Shown here: in pieces, positions 1 through 7,669 of the stretch | How the letters are laid out: each line of letters starts with the position of its first letter | Numbering within the stretch: the stretch's first letter is position 1 | Assembly (NCBI GenBank): GCA_016873275.1 | Contig: VGXO01000033.1 | Coordinates: 1 to 34,365 of the forward strand | From: Phycisphaerae bacterium | GTDB taxonomy: Bacteria; Planctomycetota; Phycisphaerae; Phycisphaerales; SM1A02 | Length of the DNA stretch: 34,365 bases | Direction: 5' to 3' | Made by a program: the position numbers and the translations under genes | The notes under the pieces: generated by a model | The model's database searches: none | Told to the model about the DNA's origin: nothing | The model's input: only the letters and a program-made list of their open reading frames with translations

Positions 1-57
1 GGTGCTCGGTCGAGGAGGAGTTCCGGAGTGTCGGAACGCGCGATCCCGACGTGGTGC

Positions 58-162
58 GCTCTGGAACTCCTCGCTCTGGAACTCCTCGCTCTGGAACTCC
101 TCGCTCTGGAACTCCTCGCTCTGGAACTCCTCGCTCTGGAACTCCTCGCTCTGGAACTCCTC
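58..162. repeat. 15-bp tandem repeat, 7 perfect copies
   Basis: The unit gctctggaactcctc occurs seven times head to tail without a mismatch. An inverted, nearly complete copy (gaggagttccggag) lies upstream at about 13-26, so the array could fold back on it. It lies in the intergenic space downstream of the leftward phosphatase gene. It reads through as leucine/glutamate-rich frames, but nothing else supports coding. Perfect identity suggests recent slippage expansion. Confidence 0.95.
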
Positions 163-412
163 CCCACGGCTCCGCAGTGGGGAGGTGTCGCCTCGCGGAG
201 CGAGGCGACGGAGGGGACTAACTCCAACGGGTTGCGTGCTCGTGCGGTGCGCGAGGCGAGCAGCCCGTTGATCGGACGCCCCCCACCCGCCTCGCGAACT
301 GCGCTCGCGAGGCGACCTCTCCCGCTCGTCGCGTTGCTCCTCGCGGGAGAGGTGAGGCGATCGACGCGCTTCCGCTTGTCGCGTTGCTCCTCGCGGGAGA
401 GGTACGGCGCCC
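159..412. repeat. Chain of hairpins with modular dispersed repeat
   Basis: Several perfect inverted repeats follow each other. 159-167 pairs with 177-185 (9 bp). 187-195 pairs with 201-209 (9 bp, loop cggag). A stem flanks the loop in cctcgcga...tcgcgagg near 291-313. 316-325 pairs with 343-352 (cctctcccgc / gcgggagagg, 17-nt loop). A half copy of the last element is at about 374-412. The same modules recur at 16731-16850 in another order. They sit at the 3' end of a gene, so they may act as terminators or mRNA-end structures, though no T-tract follows. No gene is seen in 1-453. Confidence 0.85.
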
Positions 413-453
413 GCGGCAACCCCTCCTCGCGCCGTCGGCGCGGGGAGTGGTCC

Positions 454-1749
454 TCACGCCGCGAGGCGCAGGTTCCTGCCGTCGCCCTCGACCGCACGCT
501 CGCGCTGGGTGGCGCTCGACGGGGCGATGGCGCGGTGACTGATGCTGATCACCGTGACGTCGTCGTGCGCGATCGGCGGCGAGTCGGGGCGGTCCATGCG
601 GGCGGCGATCGCCTCGAAGAGGCGTGCTGCATCGAGTCCCGCGGCGCAATGCGTGAAGCGGGAGAGGTAGTTTCCGTCCGCCCCGTCCGCCCCGTCCGCC
701 CCGTCCAGCGAGTCCGGCGGGTCCGGCGAGTCCGGCGAGTCGAGTGGAGGCGCGAACAGCGGCTCGAGTCCGTCGGAGTGAAGGATCAGCCGGTCGCCCT
801 CGTCGAGGCGGAACGCATGCTCGAGGTAGCGCTCCTCCTCGAAGATGCCGAGCAGACCGCCGGACGCCTCGAACGCCCGCGAGCCGCCGTCGCGGCGGAG
901 GAGCACCGCCGCCGGATGCCCGGCGGAGGCAAGCCGCACCTCGCCGCTTCGGAGGTCGTGGAGCGCGTAGACCGCCGTCGCGAACCACACGAGGTCGCCG
1001 CGGATCTCGACGAGCGAGCGGTTGAGGCGGCGCAGCACCTCCGAGGGCGCGAGCGGTCTCCCGTCGTCGTCCCGCACCTCGAGCCGCCGGGCGAGCCCCA
1101 TCGCGAGGATCGCGGCGGGAACGCCATGCCCGACGGCGTCGGCGAGGAAGACGCCGACGTGATGCTCGTCGATCCGCACCACGTCGTAGATGTCTCCCGA
1201 GACGTGCCAGGCGGGTCGCCAGAGCACCGCGCACTCGAACCGCTCGTGACGCGGCAGCCGCTTGGGCAGGAACTCGCGCTGCAGGAGCGCGGCCTCGGCG
1301 AGCTCATGATCGTGGCGTCGGATCGCCTCGCGGGCGAGGCGCTCGCGGCGGAGGGACCGCTGGTGCGATGCAGCCTGGGCGAGGAGGAGCCGGAGCGAGG
1401 CGACGATGACCGCCGCGGGCGAGGTGACGTCGAGCGCCGTGGAGCCTCGACCAAGCACGACGACCGGCACGCCCTCGACCTCCGCGGCGGAGGTCGCGTC
1501 GCGGATCGCCTCGGCGCGGGCGCCGTGGTGATCGAGCGGATCGCCGAGGACGATCCACGCGGTCGCCGCCACCGTGGCGATCTCCTCGCCGCACGCGTCG
1601 AAGCGGATGGGCGAGTCGGGATCGTTCCACGCTCTGGCGAGCTCGAGCGCAAGGCGCCGCGCGTCGGCGTCCGCCGCCCGATCGACCGCGGCGACGACGA
1701 TCGCGGGGACCCCGCGCGGGTCGGTTCCTTCTCCCCAACGTCTCGTCAT
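454..1749 (-). CDS. PP2C/SpoIIE-type serine phosphatase (RsbU-like)
   Basis: This is a 431-residue protein. The C-terminal half is a SpoIIE/RsbU phosphatase domain: SGDIYD, LADAVGHG, SAGHP, SDGLE and HDDVTV supply the expected Asp/Gly metal-binding positions of a Mn/Mg-dependent phosphatase. The first ~130 residues look like a degenerate receiver-like alpha/beta domain, followed by a charged helical linker (about 135-165). In this family the phosphatase dephosphorylates STAS anti-anti-sigma proteins, and a STAS/kinase pair lies at 15020-15843. Between SDGLE and the last motif is a low-complexity insert of PDS and DGA triplets made by a 9-bp DNA repeat. It is the last gene of a leftward run (GluQ-type synthetase, DUF192, this), 76 nt after DUF192. 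The exact start is uncertain. Partnership with the distant STAS protein is inference. Confidence 0.9.
   Translation of the reverse strand: MTRRWGEGTDPRGVPAIVVAAVDRAADADARRLALELARAWNDPDSPIRFDACGEEIATVAATAWIVLGDPLDHHGARAEAIRDATSAAEVEGVPVVVLGRGSTALDVTSPAAVIVASLRLLLAQAASHQRSLRRERLAREAIRRHDHELAEAALLQREFLPKRLPRHERFECAVLWRPAWHVSGDIYDVVRIDEHHVGVFLADAVGHGVPAAILAMGLARRLEVRDDDGRPLAPSEVLRRLNRSLVEIRGDLVWFATAVYALHDLRSGEVRLASAGHPAAVLLRRDGGSRAFEASGGLLGIFEEERYLEHAFRLDEGDRLILHSDGLEPLFAPPLDSPDSPDPPDSLDGADGADGADGNYLSRFTHCAAGLDAARLFEAIAARMDRPDSPPIAHDDVTVISISHRAIAPSSATQRERAVEGDGRNLRLAA
676..747. repeat. 9-bp tandem repeat inside the phosphatase gene
   Basis: There are eight consecutive 9-bp units: three identical gtccgcccc copies, then variants of gtccggcga. 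They stay in frame and encode a Pro-Asp-Ser / Asp-Gly-Ala low-complexity segment between two conserved motifs of the phosphatase domain. Copy number could vary without breaking the frame. Confidence 0.9.
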
Positions 1750-1825
1750 GCCGGCGAGGCTCCCGCTCCCTGCTTCCTGCTCGATGCTCGATGACCCGCC
1801 GCGCGGATCCGCGATGGAGGTCGGC

Positions 1826-2380
1826 TCAGCGGGCGAGGCTCTTGAGCCGCCTCGGGTCGAGGTCGATCCGGGTGTTCGGCCTGAGACCGAGGCGATCGAT
1901 CGTGCCGGCTGGGAACTCCAGGGCGAACTGCGCGGGAAAGCGGCTCGAGTAGAGCGGCAGGCGACCGGCGTAGGTCGCCTCGCTCTCCTCGGGCGCCCGC
2001 GGCGGCTCGATCGGCATCGAGTGCGTGGCGGTGATCACGCCGAGCGGGTCGAGGAAGACCACGTCGATCGGCATCAGGCAGTCGTACATCCAGAATGAAC
2101 GCACCTGCGCGTCCGGGAAGATGAACATCATGCCGCCCTGCGGCGGCAGCGACGCGCGACCGCCGAGCCCGCGGGTGCGGCTCGGGGTGTCCCGCGCGAC
2201 CTCGAAGGTCCAGGTCTCGCCGGCGATGGTGACCTGCTCCGAGCCCGCCTGCGGCGAGGGCGAGCATCCCGCGACGGCGAGGAGGAGCCACGCGGCGAGG
2301 ATCACGAACGAGACCGACAACGAGAACGTCAGGACCGCGGCGCCTGATCGTGCGGGATGCGTCACGCGTCTCGAAGCCAT
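1826..2380 (-). CDS. DUF192 family lipoprotein
   Basis: This 184-residue protein has an N-terminal hydrophobic segment (about 17-37) ending in a lipobox-like LAVAGC with Cys39, so it is probably an exported lipoprotein. From about residue 50 it matches the DUF192 fold: RTRGLGGR, GMMFIFPD, SFWMYDCLMPIDVVFLD, and the C-terminal ALEFPAGTIDRLGL. DUF192 proteins are small beta-barrel-like domains without an agreed biochemical function. The chosen ATG overlaps the 3' end of the upstream synthetase gene by 19 nt, which points to translational coupling. The family assignment is firm; the function is unknown. Confidence 0.88.
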   Translation of the reverse strand: MASRRVTHPARSGAAVLTFSLSVSFVILAAWLLLAVAGCSPSPQAGSEQVTIAGETWTFEVARDTPSRTRGLGGRASLPPQGGMMFIFPDAQVRSFWMYDCLMPIDVVFLDPLGVITATHSMPIEPPRAPEESEATYAGRLPLYSSRFPAQFALEFPAGTIDRLGLRPNTRIDLDPRRLKSLAR

Positions 2381-3333
2381 CGCAGCGTCTCCTCGTCGAC
2401 CCGCGGTCTCGCGGCGGGGTCCTGCTCGCGCGCGACGAGCGCCCGCAGCGACTCCGGCGTGACGAGCTCGCGGAGCGTGCGCGGGTCGAGTGGCGCACGC
2501 TCGGGGATCCATCGGCACCACCAGGCGACGAGCCCGGAGATTCTCTCGGCGGTCGCGCCCGTCGCCCGCAGCGACTCGAGCGAGGTGGATCCATGCCGCT
2601 TCGCGAGACGGGCGCCCGCGGCGTCGGCGACGAGCGGGAGATGCCACCAGCGCGGCGGGGATAGCCCAAGCGCCCGCTGCAGCAGGATCTGCCGCGCGGT
2701 CGAGGCGAGGAGGTCGTCGCCGCGCACGACGTCGGTCACGCCCTGACGCGCGTCGTCGACGACCACCGCCAGCTGGTAGCTCGGCACGCCCTCCCGCGTC
2801 CAGACCGCGAAGTCGCCGCACTCGGCGGAAGGATCGAATCGTCGCGCCCCGAGCAGTTGATCGACGAACGCGACCTCGCCGGGCTCGACGCGCAGGCGAT
2901 GGCTCTGGTCGCCTCGCGCGAACCTCCACGAATCGCCAGGCGGCGGCCGCAGGCGCGGGTCGAAGCGCGGCTCGCCCTCGTGCCCGTGCGGCGCCGACGC
3001 CGCCTCGCGGATCTCGCGCCGGCTCAGGGTGCAGGCGAAGATCCATCCGGCGTCGGCGAGCCGGCGCATGGCGTCCTCGAAGGGTCGCAGGTCGTCGCGC
3101 TGGCGCGTCGGGGGCGCGTCCCAGTCGATCCCGAGCCACGCGAGCATCTCGACGGTCCGCTCCGAGGCGCCGGCGACGACCCGGTGGCGGTCGAGGTCCT
3201 CGAGGCGAAGCAGGATCCGCCAGCCTTGGCTCCGCGCGAGCGCCGCGGTGAGGAGGAAGGTGCGGGCGTGCCCGAGATGCAGGTCGCCGGTCGGCGAGGG
3301 GGCGAGGCGGGTGGTGGCGGGCGAGGTCTGCAC
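2362..3333 (-). CDS. Glutamyl-Q tRNA(Asp) synthetase-like protein
   Basis: This 323-residue protein has the class I Rossmann fold of a truncated GluRS: APSPTGDLHLGH (HLGH at 19-22) and KRHGS as the KMSKS-like loop, with no anticodon-binding domain. The short length fits GluQ, which charges glutamate onto queuosine-34 of tRNA(Asp). The family's Cys-rich zinc site is mostly missing: only one Cys remains in the FACTLSRREI segment. The start is placed at a GTG right before the conserved N-terminus; no ATG lies nearby in frame. It heads a leftward operon with DUF192. A -10 element (tatacc, 3361-3366) lies 27 nt upstream. A queuosine pathway gene is not seen in the window. Confidence 0.9.
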   Translation of the reverse strand: MQTSPATTRLAPSPTGDLHLGHARTFLLTAALARSQGWRILLRLEDLDRHRVVAGASERTVEMLAWLGIDWDAPPTRQRDDLRPFEDAMRRLADAGWIFACTLSRREIREAASAPHGHEGEPRFDPRLRPPPGDSWRFARGDQSHRLRVEPGEVAFVDQLLGARRFDPSAECGDFAVWTREGVPSYQLAVVVDDARQGVTDVVRGDDLLASTARQILLQRALGLSPPRWWHLPLVADAAGARLAKRHGSTSLESLRATGATAERISGLVAWWCRWIPERAPLDPRTLRELVTPESLRALVAREQDPAARPRVDEETLRWLRDA

Positions 3334-3360
3334 GGGGTGGTCGGGGCGGGATCCGCCGCA

Positions 3361-3368
3361 GGTATAGT
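3361..3368. promoter_or_regulatory. Overlapping divergent -10 elements
   Basis: ggtatagt contains TATAGT (+, 3363-3368) directed at the dehydratase gene and TATACC (-, 3366-3361) directed at the GluQ-type synthetase gene. The shared TATA core makes this a candidate bidirectional promoter. No good -35 box is evident for either direction. Confidence 0.5.
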
Positions 3369-3429
3369 TCCCCGCGACCAAGTTGGCGACGGCGGCGACC
3401 GCCGTCCTCGTCGCCGCGGAGCCGAACCG

Positions 3430-3720
3430 ATGACGCTCGTCCGACTGTCCGACGCAGAGGTCGACAAGAAGCTCCGGAAGCTTCCCGAGTGGAGCCAGAG
3501 CGGGGACTCGATCCAACGGACCTACGCGTTCGAGGACTTCGTGCAGGCGATGGCGTTCGTGAACCGCGTCGCGGAGCGGGCGGAGAAGCAGCAGCACCAT
3601 CCAGACCTCTTGATCCGCTGGAACAAGGTCACGCTGACGCTCTCCACCCATGACGCGGGGGGGCTGACCGAGAAGGACCTCGCGATGGCGGCGGACTGCG
3701 ACCGCCTCGCGCAGGGCTGA
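3430..3720 (+). CDS. Pterin-4a-carbinolamine dehydratase (PCD/DCoH)
   Basis: This is a 96-residue protein, the family's usual size. It dehydrates 4a-hydroxytetrahydropterin to quinonoid dihydropterin, the recycling step of pterin-dependent hydroxylases. The active-site signature is present: His56-His57-Pro58-Asp59, with a further His74 exactly 17 residues after His57, as in characterised members, followed by the typical TEKDLAMA segment. A GGAG stretch about 10 nt before the ATG can serve as ribosome binding site. No aromatic amino acid hydroxylase gene is in the window, so the enzyme may serve another pterin or have a moonlighting role. It converges on the fusion gene with only 16 nt between stops. 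Confidence 0.93.
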   Translation: MTLVRLSDAEVDKKLRKLPEWSQSGDSIQRTYAFEDFVQAMAFVNRVAERAEKQQHHPDLLIRWNKVTLTLSTHDAGGLTEKDLAMAADCDRLAQG

Positions 3721-3736
3721 GCGGGCAGGTCGCCGC

Positions 3737-6310
3737 CTACTCCCGCGCCGGGTCGTCGAACGCCGAGAGGCCGCGGAGGATCGGCGCCGCGAGGCTCTCG
3801 AGGATCCGCACGCGGAGCCCGCTCGTGGTGACCTGCGGCGTGCGCAGCATCCGCCGCGGTCCGATGGTGGTGCCGGCGGCGAGCGGGACCCACGCGTCCC
3901 CCTCGAGCCGATCGACCTCGAAGCGGCTGATCCGCTGACCGAACTCGATCGGCTCGCGGAGGCGGATCACGTCGAGCGTGATCGGCGCGTCGAAGCGGAG
4001 CTCGATCGTCGCGGTCCGCACGTCGTCGTCGGTCGCCCAGCTCGTCGCGTCGTCGCCGTCGACGAGGTTCGCCGCCGCGAAGCGGGGACTCCCGCCGCGC
4101 ACCTCGTCGGCGGAGGCGGTGGTCGCTCCGCGCAGGAGGTCGCGGGAGAAGATCGCGTCGAGCCTCGCCCGCAGACCTTGGAGCGACTCGACGTCGCGCT
4201 CGTGGATGAGCCCGCGGCGGTCGGGCGGAAGGTTGAGCAGGAGGTTCGCGCCGTAGCCGACCGAGCCGAACCAGATCTCGAGCAGGTCCTCCACCGACTT
4301 GACCTTGTCGTTCTGCGACTCGTGGAAGAACCAGCCTGGTCGGATCGAGACGTCGCATTCGACGCCGATCCAGTGCGTCCCGCCGACCTCGCCCTGCGCG
4401 AGGTCGCCGTGATCCGGCGTGCCGGGATAGCGCCCCTCGCGGTTCATCGTCTGCCAGCTGGTCTCGGCGGAGAAGCCTCGCTCGTTGCCGACCCAGCGGC
4501 AGCCGGGGCCCGCGTCGCTGAAGATGATCGCGTCGGGGACGAGCGCCGCGAGGCGCGCGAAGGTCTCGTCCCAGCGGTAGTAGGCGTTGCGGTCGATGGT
4601 GCGGGTCTCGCGGGCGCCGCCGTAGAAGCCGTCGCCGCCGTTCGCGCCGTCGAACCAGATCTCGAAGGGATGGGGGTGCCGCGCGAGGAGCTCCCGCCAC
4701 TGCCCGAGGTAGGCGTCGAGGTACGCGGGGCGACCGTACTCGGGATGGTTGCGGTCCCACGGCGAGAGGTAGAAGCCGTAGCGGAGCCCCTCCTCCTCGC
4801 ACGCCGCGACGAACTCGCGGACGAGATCGCCCTCGCCACTCTTCCACGGGCTCGCCGCGATGTCGTGGTCGGTCGTCTCGGTCGGCCAGAGGCAGAATCC
4901 GTCGTGGTGCTTCGCGGTCAGGATCAGGCCCTTCATCCCGGCGGACCTCGCGACGCGGGCCCATTGCCGCGCGTCCATCTCGCTCGGATCGAAGAGCGTC
5001 GGCGACTCGTCGCCGTAGCCCCACTCGCGGTCGGTGAACGCGTTGATCCCGTAGTGGATGAAGCCGTAGTACTCGAGCTCGTGCCAGCGACGCTGCGCCT
5101 CGCTCGGGATCGCCCCGAACGGCGCGGGCGGCGACGCCGCGAACTCCTCCGGATCAAGCCGCACGCTCACGACGTAGGGCGGCTCGCCGGGGGTCCAGTG
5201 CCCATAGGTCGTCAGCACGACCGTGCCGTCGGGCAGGCGCTCGACGCCGGGATAGGCGCAGTCCCAGCGGTGATGGTTGTCCATCAAGCGCACGCGGAAC
5301 GCCTCGCGGGCGGGGGCGTCCTTCTCGCGCACGAGCTCCGCCCAGGGACCGACCCACGCGACCCAGTCGCCGGCGGTCGGGCTTCCCGGGCGGGTGTCGC
5401 GGAAGGAGACGACCACGCGACCGTCCGGAAGGACGACGCCCACGTGTCGATCGCCGACGAGATCGTCCGGCACCTCGCGCGGCTCGCTCCAGGTGCGACC
5501 GTCATCCGAGGAGAACATCACGTGGGAGTTCATCCGACGCCGGTTCTCGCGGAGGAACATCGCGAGCGTCGAGCCGTCGGGCGAACGGATCACGCCCGGC
5601 TCGCAGAGGTGGATCTCGCTGCCGGTCCACAGTTCGCGCGGCTCGCACCAGGAGAGTCCGCCGTCGCTCGAGCGCGTCTCGAACAACCGGAATGCGCCGG
5701 CCTTGCCGCCGGTCTCCTGCGGGCGGAAGAAGCGACCGTCGTCGTGGAACCACGCCGCGTGGGTGCCGTCGGCGAGCGCGACCACCGAGCTCATCGCCAC
5801 GATGCCGCCCCAGTCGCCGACCGGCTCGAGCGGCGACCAGGTTGCGCCATCGTCGTCGGAGTACGCGCGGCGGATCGGATGCAGCCCCGAGAAGAGGACG
5901 AGGCGCCTGGTGCCGTCTCGCGGATCGACGAGGCGGTGGATCGTCGGCGTCTCCTGGCTCGTCGCCCAGTTCTCGGGAACCGGCAGGCGATCCGACCAGG
6001 TGCGCCCGCCGTCCTCGCTCCGCCTCATCACGATCGCGCCGCGGCCGTGACCCTTGGGGTAGACGGCGATCATGGTGCGACCGTCTTCCAGGAGCACCGT
6101 GGTCGGATGTCCGAGATACTGCCCCGCCTCGCGGTCGACGACGACCCGGCGCGACGCGTCGCGGGAGAGGTCGAACTGCGGGAGGGCATGAACCGCGTCG
6201 TCGGCGGTCGCCGGCATCGCGGGCATTGCGGGCATCGCGAGCATCGCGAGCATCGCGGCGGCAAGCGCGATGACCTTCCGGGAGCCGGTCGCGTGACGGA
6301 GGTCGATCAT
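3737..6310 (-). CDS. Exported sialidase-like / GH29 alpha-L-fucosidase fusion
   Basis: This is an 857-residue protein. Residues 1-38 form a signal peptide with an unusual run of AMLAM/AMPAM repeats. Residues ~45-395 form a sialidase-like (BNR) propeller with four Asp-box motifs such as SEDGGRTWS, SDDDGATWS and SDDGRTWS. Residues ~405-690 are a GH29 alpha-L-fucosidase: YGFIHYGINAF, TAKHHDGFCLWP and EIWFDGANGG, where Asp554 is the expected nucleophile, and LLLNLPPDRRG. Residues ~710-855 resemble an F5/8-type C (discoidin-like) carbohydrate-binding domain. The natural reading is an exported enzyme that trims sialylated or fucosylated glycans or sulfated algal fucans. Sialidase activity is uncertain, because Asp boxes also occur in non-sialidase propellers. 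A TAGACT box 6 nt upstream of the ATG supports this start. Confidence 0.9.
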   Translation of the reverse strand: MIDLRHATGSRKVIALAAAMLAMLAMPAMPAMPATADDAVHALPQFDLSRDASRRVVVDREAGQYLGHPTTVLLEDGRTMIAVYPKGHGRGAIVMRRSEDGGRTWSDRLPVPENWATSQETPTIHRLVDPRDGTRRLVLFSGLHPIRRAYSDDDGATWSPLEPVGDWGGIVAMSSVVALADGTHAAWFHDDGRFFRPQETGGKAGAFRLFETRSSDGGLSWCEPRELWTGSEIHLCEPGVIRSPDGSTLAMFLRENRRRMNSHVMFSSDDGRTWSEPREVPDDLVGDRHVGVVLPDGRVVVSFRDTRPGSPTAGDWVAWVGPWAELVREKDAPAREAFRVRLMDNHHRWDCAYPGVERLPDGTVVLTTYGHWTPGEPPYVVSVRLDPEEFAASPPAPFGAIPSEAQRRWHELEYYGFIHYGINAFTDREWGYGDESPTLFDPSEMDARQWARVARSAGMKGLILTAKHHDGFCLWPTETTDHDIAASPWKSGEGDLVREFVAACEEEGLRYGFYLSPWDRNHPEYGRPAYLDAYLGQWRELLARHPHPFEIWFDGANGGDGFYGGARETRTIDRNAYYRWDETFARLAALVPDAIIFSDAGPGCRWVGNERGFSAETSWQTMNREGRYPGTPDHGDLAQGEVGGTHWIGVECDVSIRPGWFFHESQNDKVKSVEDLLEIWFGSVGYGANLLLNLPPDRRGLIHERDVESLQGLRARLDAIFSRDLLRGATTASADEVRGGSPRFAAANLVDGDDATSWATDDDVRTATIELRFDAPITLDVIRLREPIEFGQRISRFEVDRLEGDAWVPLAAGTTIGPRRMLRTPQVTTSGLRVRILESLAAPILRGLSAFDDPARE
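6213..6257. repeat. 9-bp tandem repeat in signal-peptide codons
   Basis: Five 9-bp units (ggcatcgcg and variants) produce the repeated Ala-Met-Pro / Ala-Met-Leu stretch of the signal peptide of the sialidase-fucosidase fusion. The repeat is in frame. Confidence 0.85.
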
Positions 6311-6316
6311 GGCGCG

Positions 6317-6322
6317 AGTCTA
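6317..6322 (-). promoter_or_regulatory. -10 element TAGACT, fusion glycosidase
   Basis: On the minus strand TAGACT ends 6 nt before the ATG at 6310, so transcription would begin at or next to the start codon. No convincing -35 hexamer is seen. Confidence 0.5.
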
Positions 6323-6377
6323 CGGGAGATCCCCGCGGGTCCCGTCGCGGCGGTCCATCGGTCGGGGCGCGACTCCC

Positions 6378-6383
6378 TATCAT
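6378..6383 (+). promoter_or_regulatory. -10 element TATCAT, coaD
   Basis: TATCAT ends 10 nt before the coaD ATG. There is no Shine-Dalgarno sequence in between, in keeping with a very short or absent leader. Confidence 0.5.
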
Positions 6384-6393
6384 CCGCCCGCGC

Positions 6394-6957
6394 ATGGCGA
6401 CCTCCCGGCATCTCGCCCTCTACTCGGGCTCCTTCGACCCGATGACGCTCGGGCACCTCGACGTGCTCCGGCGGGCGCGGGGGGTCTTCGACGAGGTCGT
6501 GGTCGCGATCGGTCGCAATCCCGAGAAGGAGGCGCTCTTCACGGTCGCCGAGCGCCAGTCGCTCGCCGCCGGACTCGTCGCGGAGCTCCTCCGGGAGGAG
6601 CCGCGCGGGGCGGCGGTCCGCGTCGAGACCTACACCGGGCTCACCGTGGACTTCGCCCGGCGGATCGGCGCCTGCGCGCTCCTGCGGGGGATCCGGCACG
6701 CGAGCGACCTCGCGACCGAGTGCCAGCTCGCGATCACCAACCGGCAGGTCGCCGGCATCGAGACGGTGTTCCTCGTCACCGGCGAGGCGTTCGCGTACAC
6801 GAGCTCGAGCCTGATCAAGCAGATCGCGGCGCTCGGCGGCGACCTCGACCGGCTCGCGACGATGGTCCCGCCCGCGGTGCTCGCGGCGCTCCGCGCGAAG
6901 CGCGCCGATCCCCACAACCCCCTCGGTCGCCTCGCCCGGAACGCGCCCGAGGAGTGA
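6394..6957 (+). CDS. coaD: Phosphopantetheine adenylyltransferase
   Basis: This is the penultimate step of coenzyme A synthesis: 4'-phosphopantetheine plus ATP to dephospho-CoA and pyrophosphate, in the cytoplasm. The nucleotidyltransferase signature is clear: YSGSFDPMTLGH with Thr18-x-Gly20-His21, then RGIRHASDL and the C-terminal TSSSLIKQIA. At 187 residues it is longer than the usual ~160; the extra residues are a basic tail after the conserved domain. It leads a two-gene rightward unit with the metallo-beta-lactamase-fold gene 19 nt downstream. panB, from the same pathway, lies about 3 kb further on but on the other strand. Confidence 0.96.
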   Translation: MATSRHLALYSGSFDPMTLGHLDVLRRARGVFDEVVVAIGRNPEKEALFTVAERQSLAAGLVAELLREEPRGAAVRVETYTGLTVDFARRIGACALLRGIRHASDLATECQLAITNRQVAGIETVFLVTGEAFAYTSSSLIKQIAALGGDLDRLATMVPPAVLAALRAKRADPHNPLGRLARNAPEE

Positions 6958-6976
6958 CCCGCCGCGTCACGCCCCC

Positions 6977-7660
6977 ATGAGCCTCAGCTTCCGCGTCATC
7001 TCGATCGGCGCCCTCGGGGCGCATCCGCTCTGGCAGGAGAAGGCGCCGCAGCGCCCCGACCACGCGACGACCACGCTGATCACCTCGGGCGACGCGCGGA
7101 TCATCGTCGATCCCTCGCTGCCGCCGCCGTATCTCCTCGCGCGCATGAAGGAACGGACGTCCCTGCGCCCGGAGGACGTGACCCACGTCTTCCTCACCTC
7201 GTTTCATCCGCTGCGGCGGCGCGGGCTCGCGCTCTTCCCGAACGCCCCGGTCCTCCTCGATGCCCGCGAGCGCGAGGCGATCGGTGCGTCGCTGCGGTCG
7301 AAGCTCGCGGAGGCGGAGTCGGCGGGCGATGCCGCGGTCGCCGCGACGATCCGCGAGGAGATCGCCCTCCTCGACCGGACCGAGGAGGCGCCGGACCGCC
7401 TTGCGCCGGGCGTCGACCTCTTCCCGCTTCCCGGCGAGACGCCGGGGACCTGCGGGCTGCTGCTCGCGCTCCCTGGTCACACCGTCCTCGTCTGCGGCGA
7501 CGCCATCGCGACCGCGGAGCATCTCGAGCGGGGCATGGTGCTCGCCCATCCGCACGATGCATCACAGGCTCGCGCCTCGTTCATGGAGGCGGTCGAGATC
7601 GCCGACCTGCTGATCCCGGGGCGGGACAACCTTGTCCTCAACCCGCTTCGACGCAGCTGA
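6977..7660 (+). CDS. Metallo-beta-lactamase-fold protein with degenerate metal site
   Basis: This 227-residue protein has the alpha-beta-beta-alpha outline of the metallo-beta-lactamase superfamily: an early strand ending in RIIVDPSLPP, then VTHVFLTSFHP, LPGHTVLVCGDAI, and a late helix-rich end. The diagnostic HxHxDH motif is reduced: after the TSFHP strand only one His is present and the residues where a second His and Asp-His are expected are Arg/Gly/Leu. The Asp in VCGDA and a His near the end (LAHPHDA) remain. It may be a non-catalytic or altered-metal member. It follows coaD by 19 nt, probably in one transcript, and ends 9 nt from the convergent htrA stop. Confidence 0.75.
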   Translation: MSLSFRVISIGALGAHPLWQEKAPQRPDHATTTLITSGDARIIVDPSLPPPYLLARMKERTSLRPEDVTHVFLTSFHPLRRRGLALFPNAPVLLDAREREAIGASLRSKLAEAESAGDAAVAATIREEIALLDRTEEAPDRLAPGVDLFPLPGETPGTCGLLLALPGHTVLVCGDAIATAEHLERGMVLAHPHDASQARASFMEAVEIADLLIPGRDNLVLNPLRRS

Positions 7661-7669
7661 CCCGCCTCG

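Noticed and set aside
58-412. CRISPR array
   Set aside because: The 15-bp units are contiguous without spacers and the rest is a series of hairpins; no cas genes are in the window.
28-1794. 588-residue plus-strand frame across the repeat and phosphatase gene
   Set aside because: It is the complement of a clear phosphatase gene and its start is a Leu/Glu repeat from the 15-bp array.
4178-6445. 755-residue plus-strand open frame
   Set aside because: It lies antisense to the fusion glycosidase, whose domains are unmistakable; high G+C content leaves complementary frames open.
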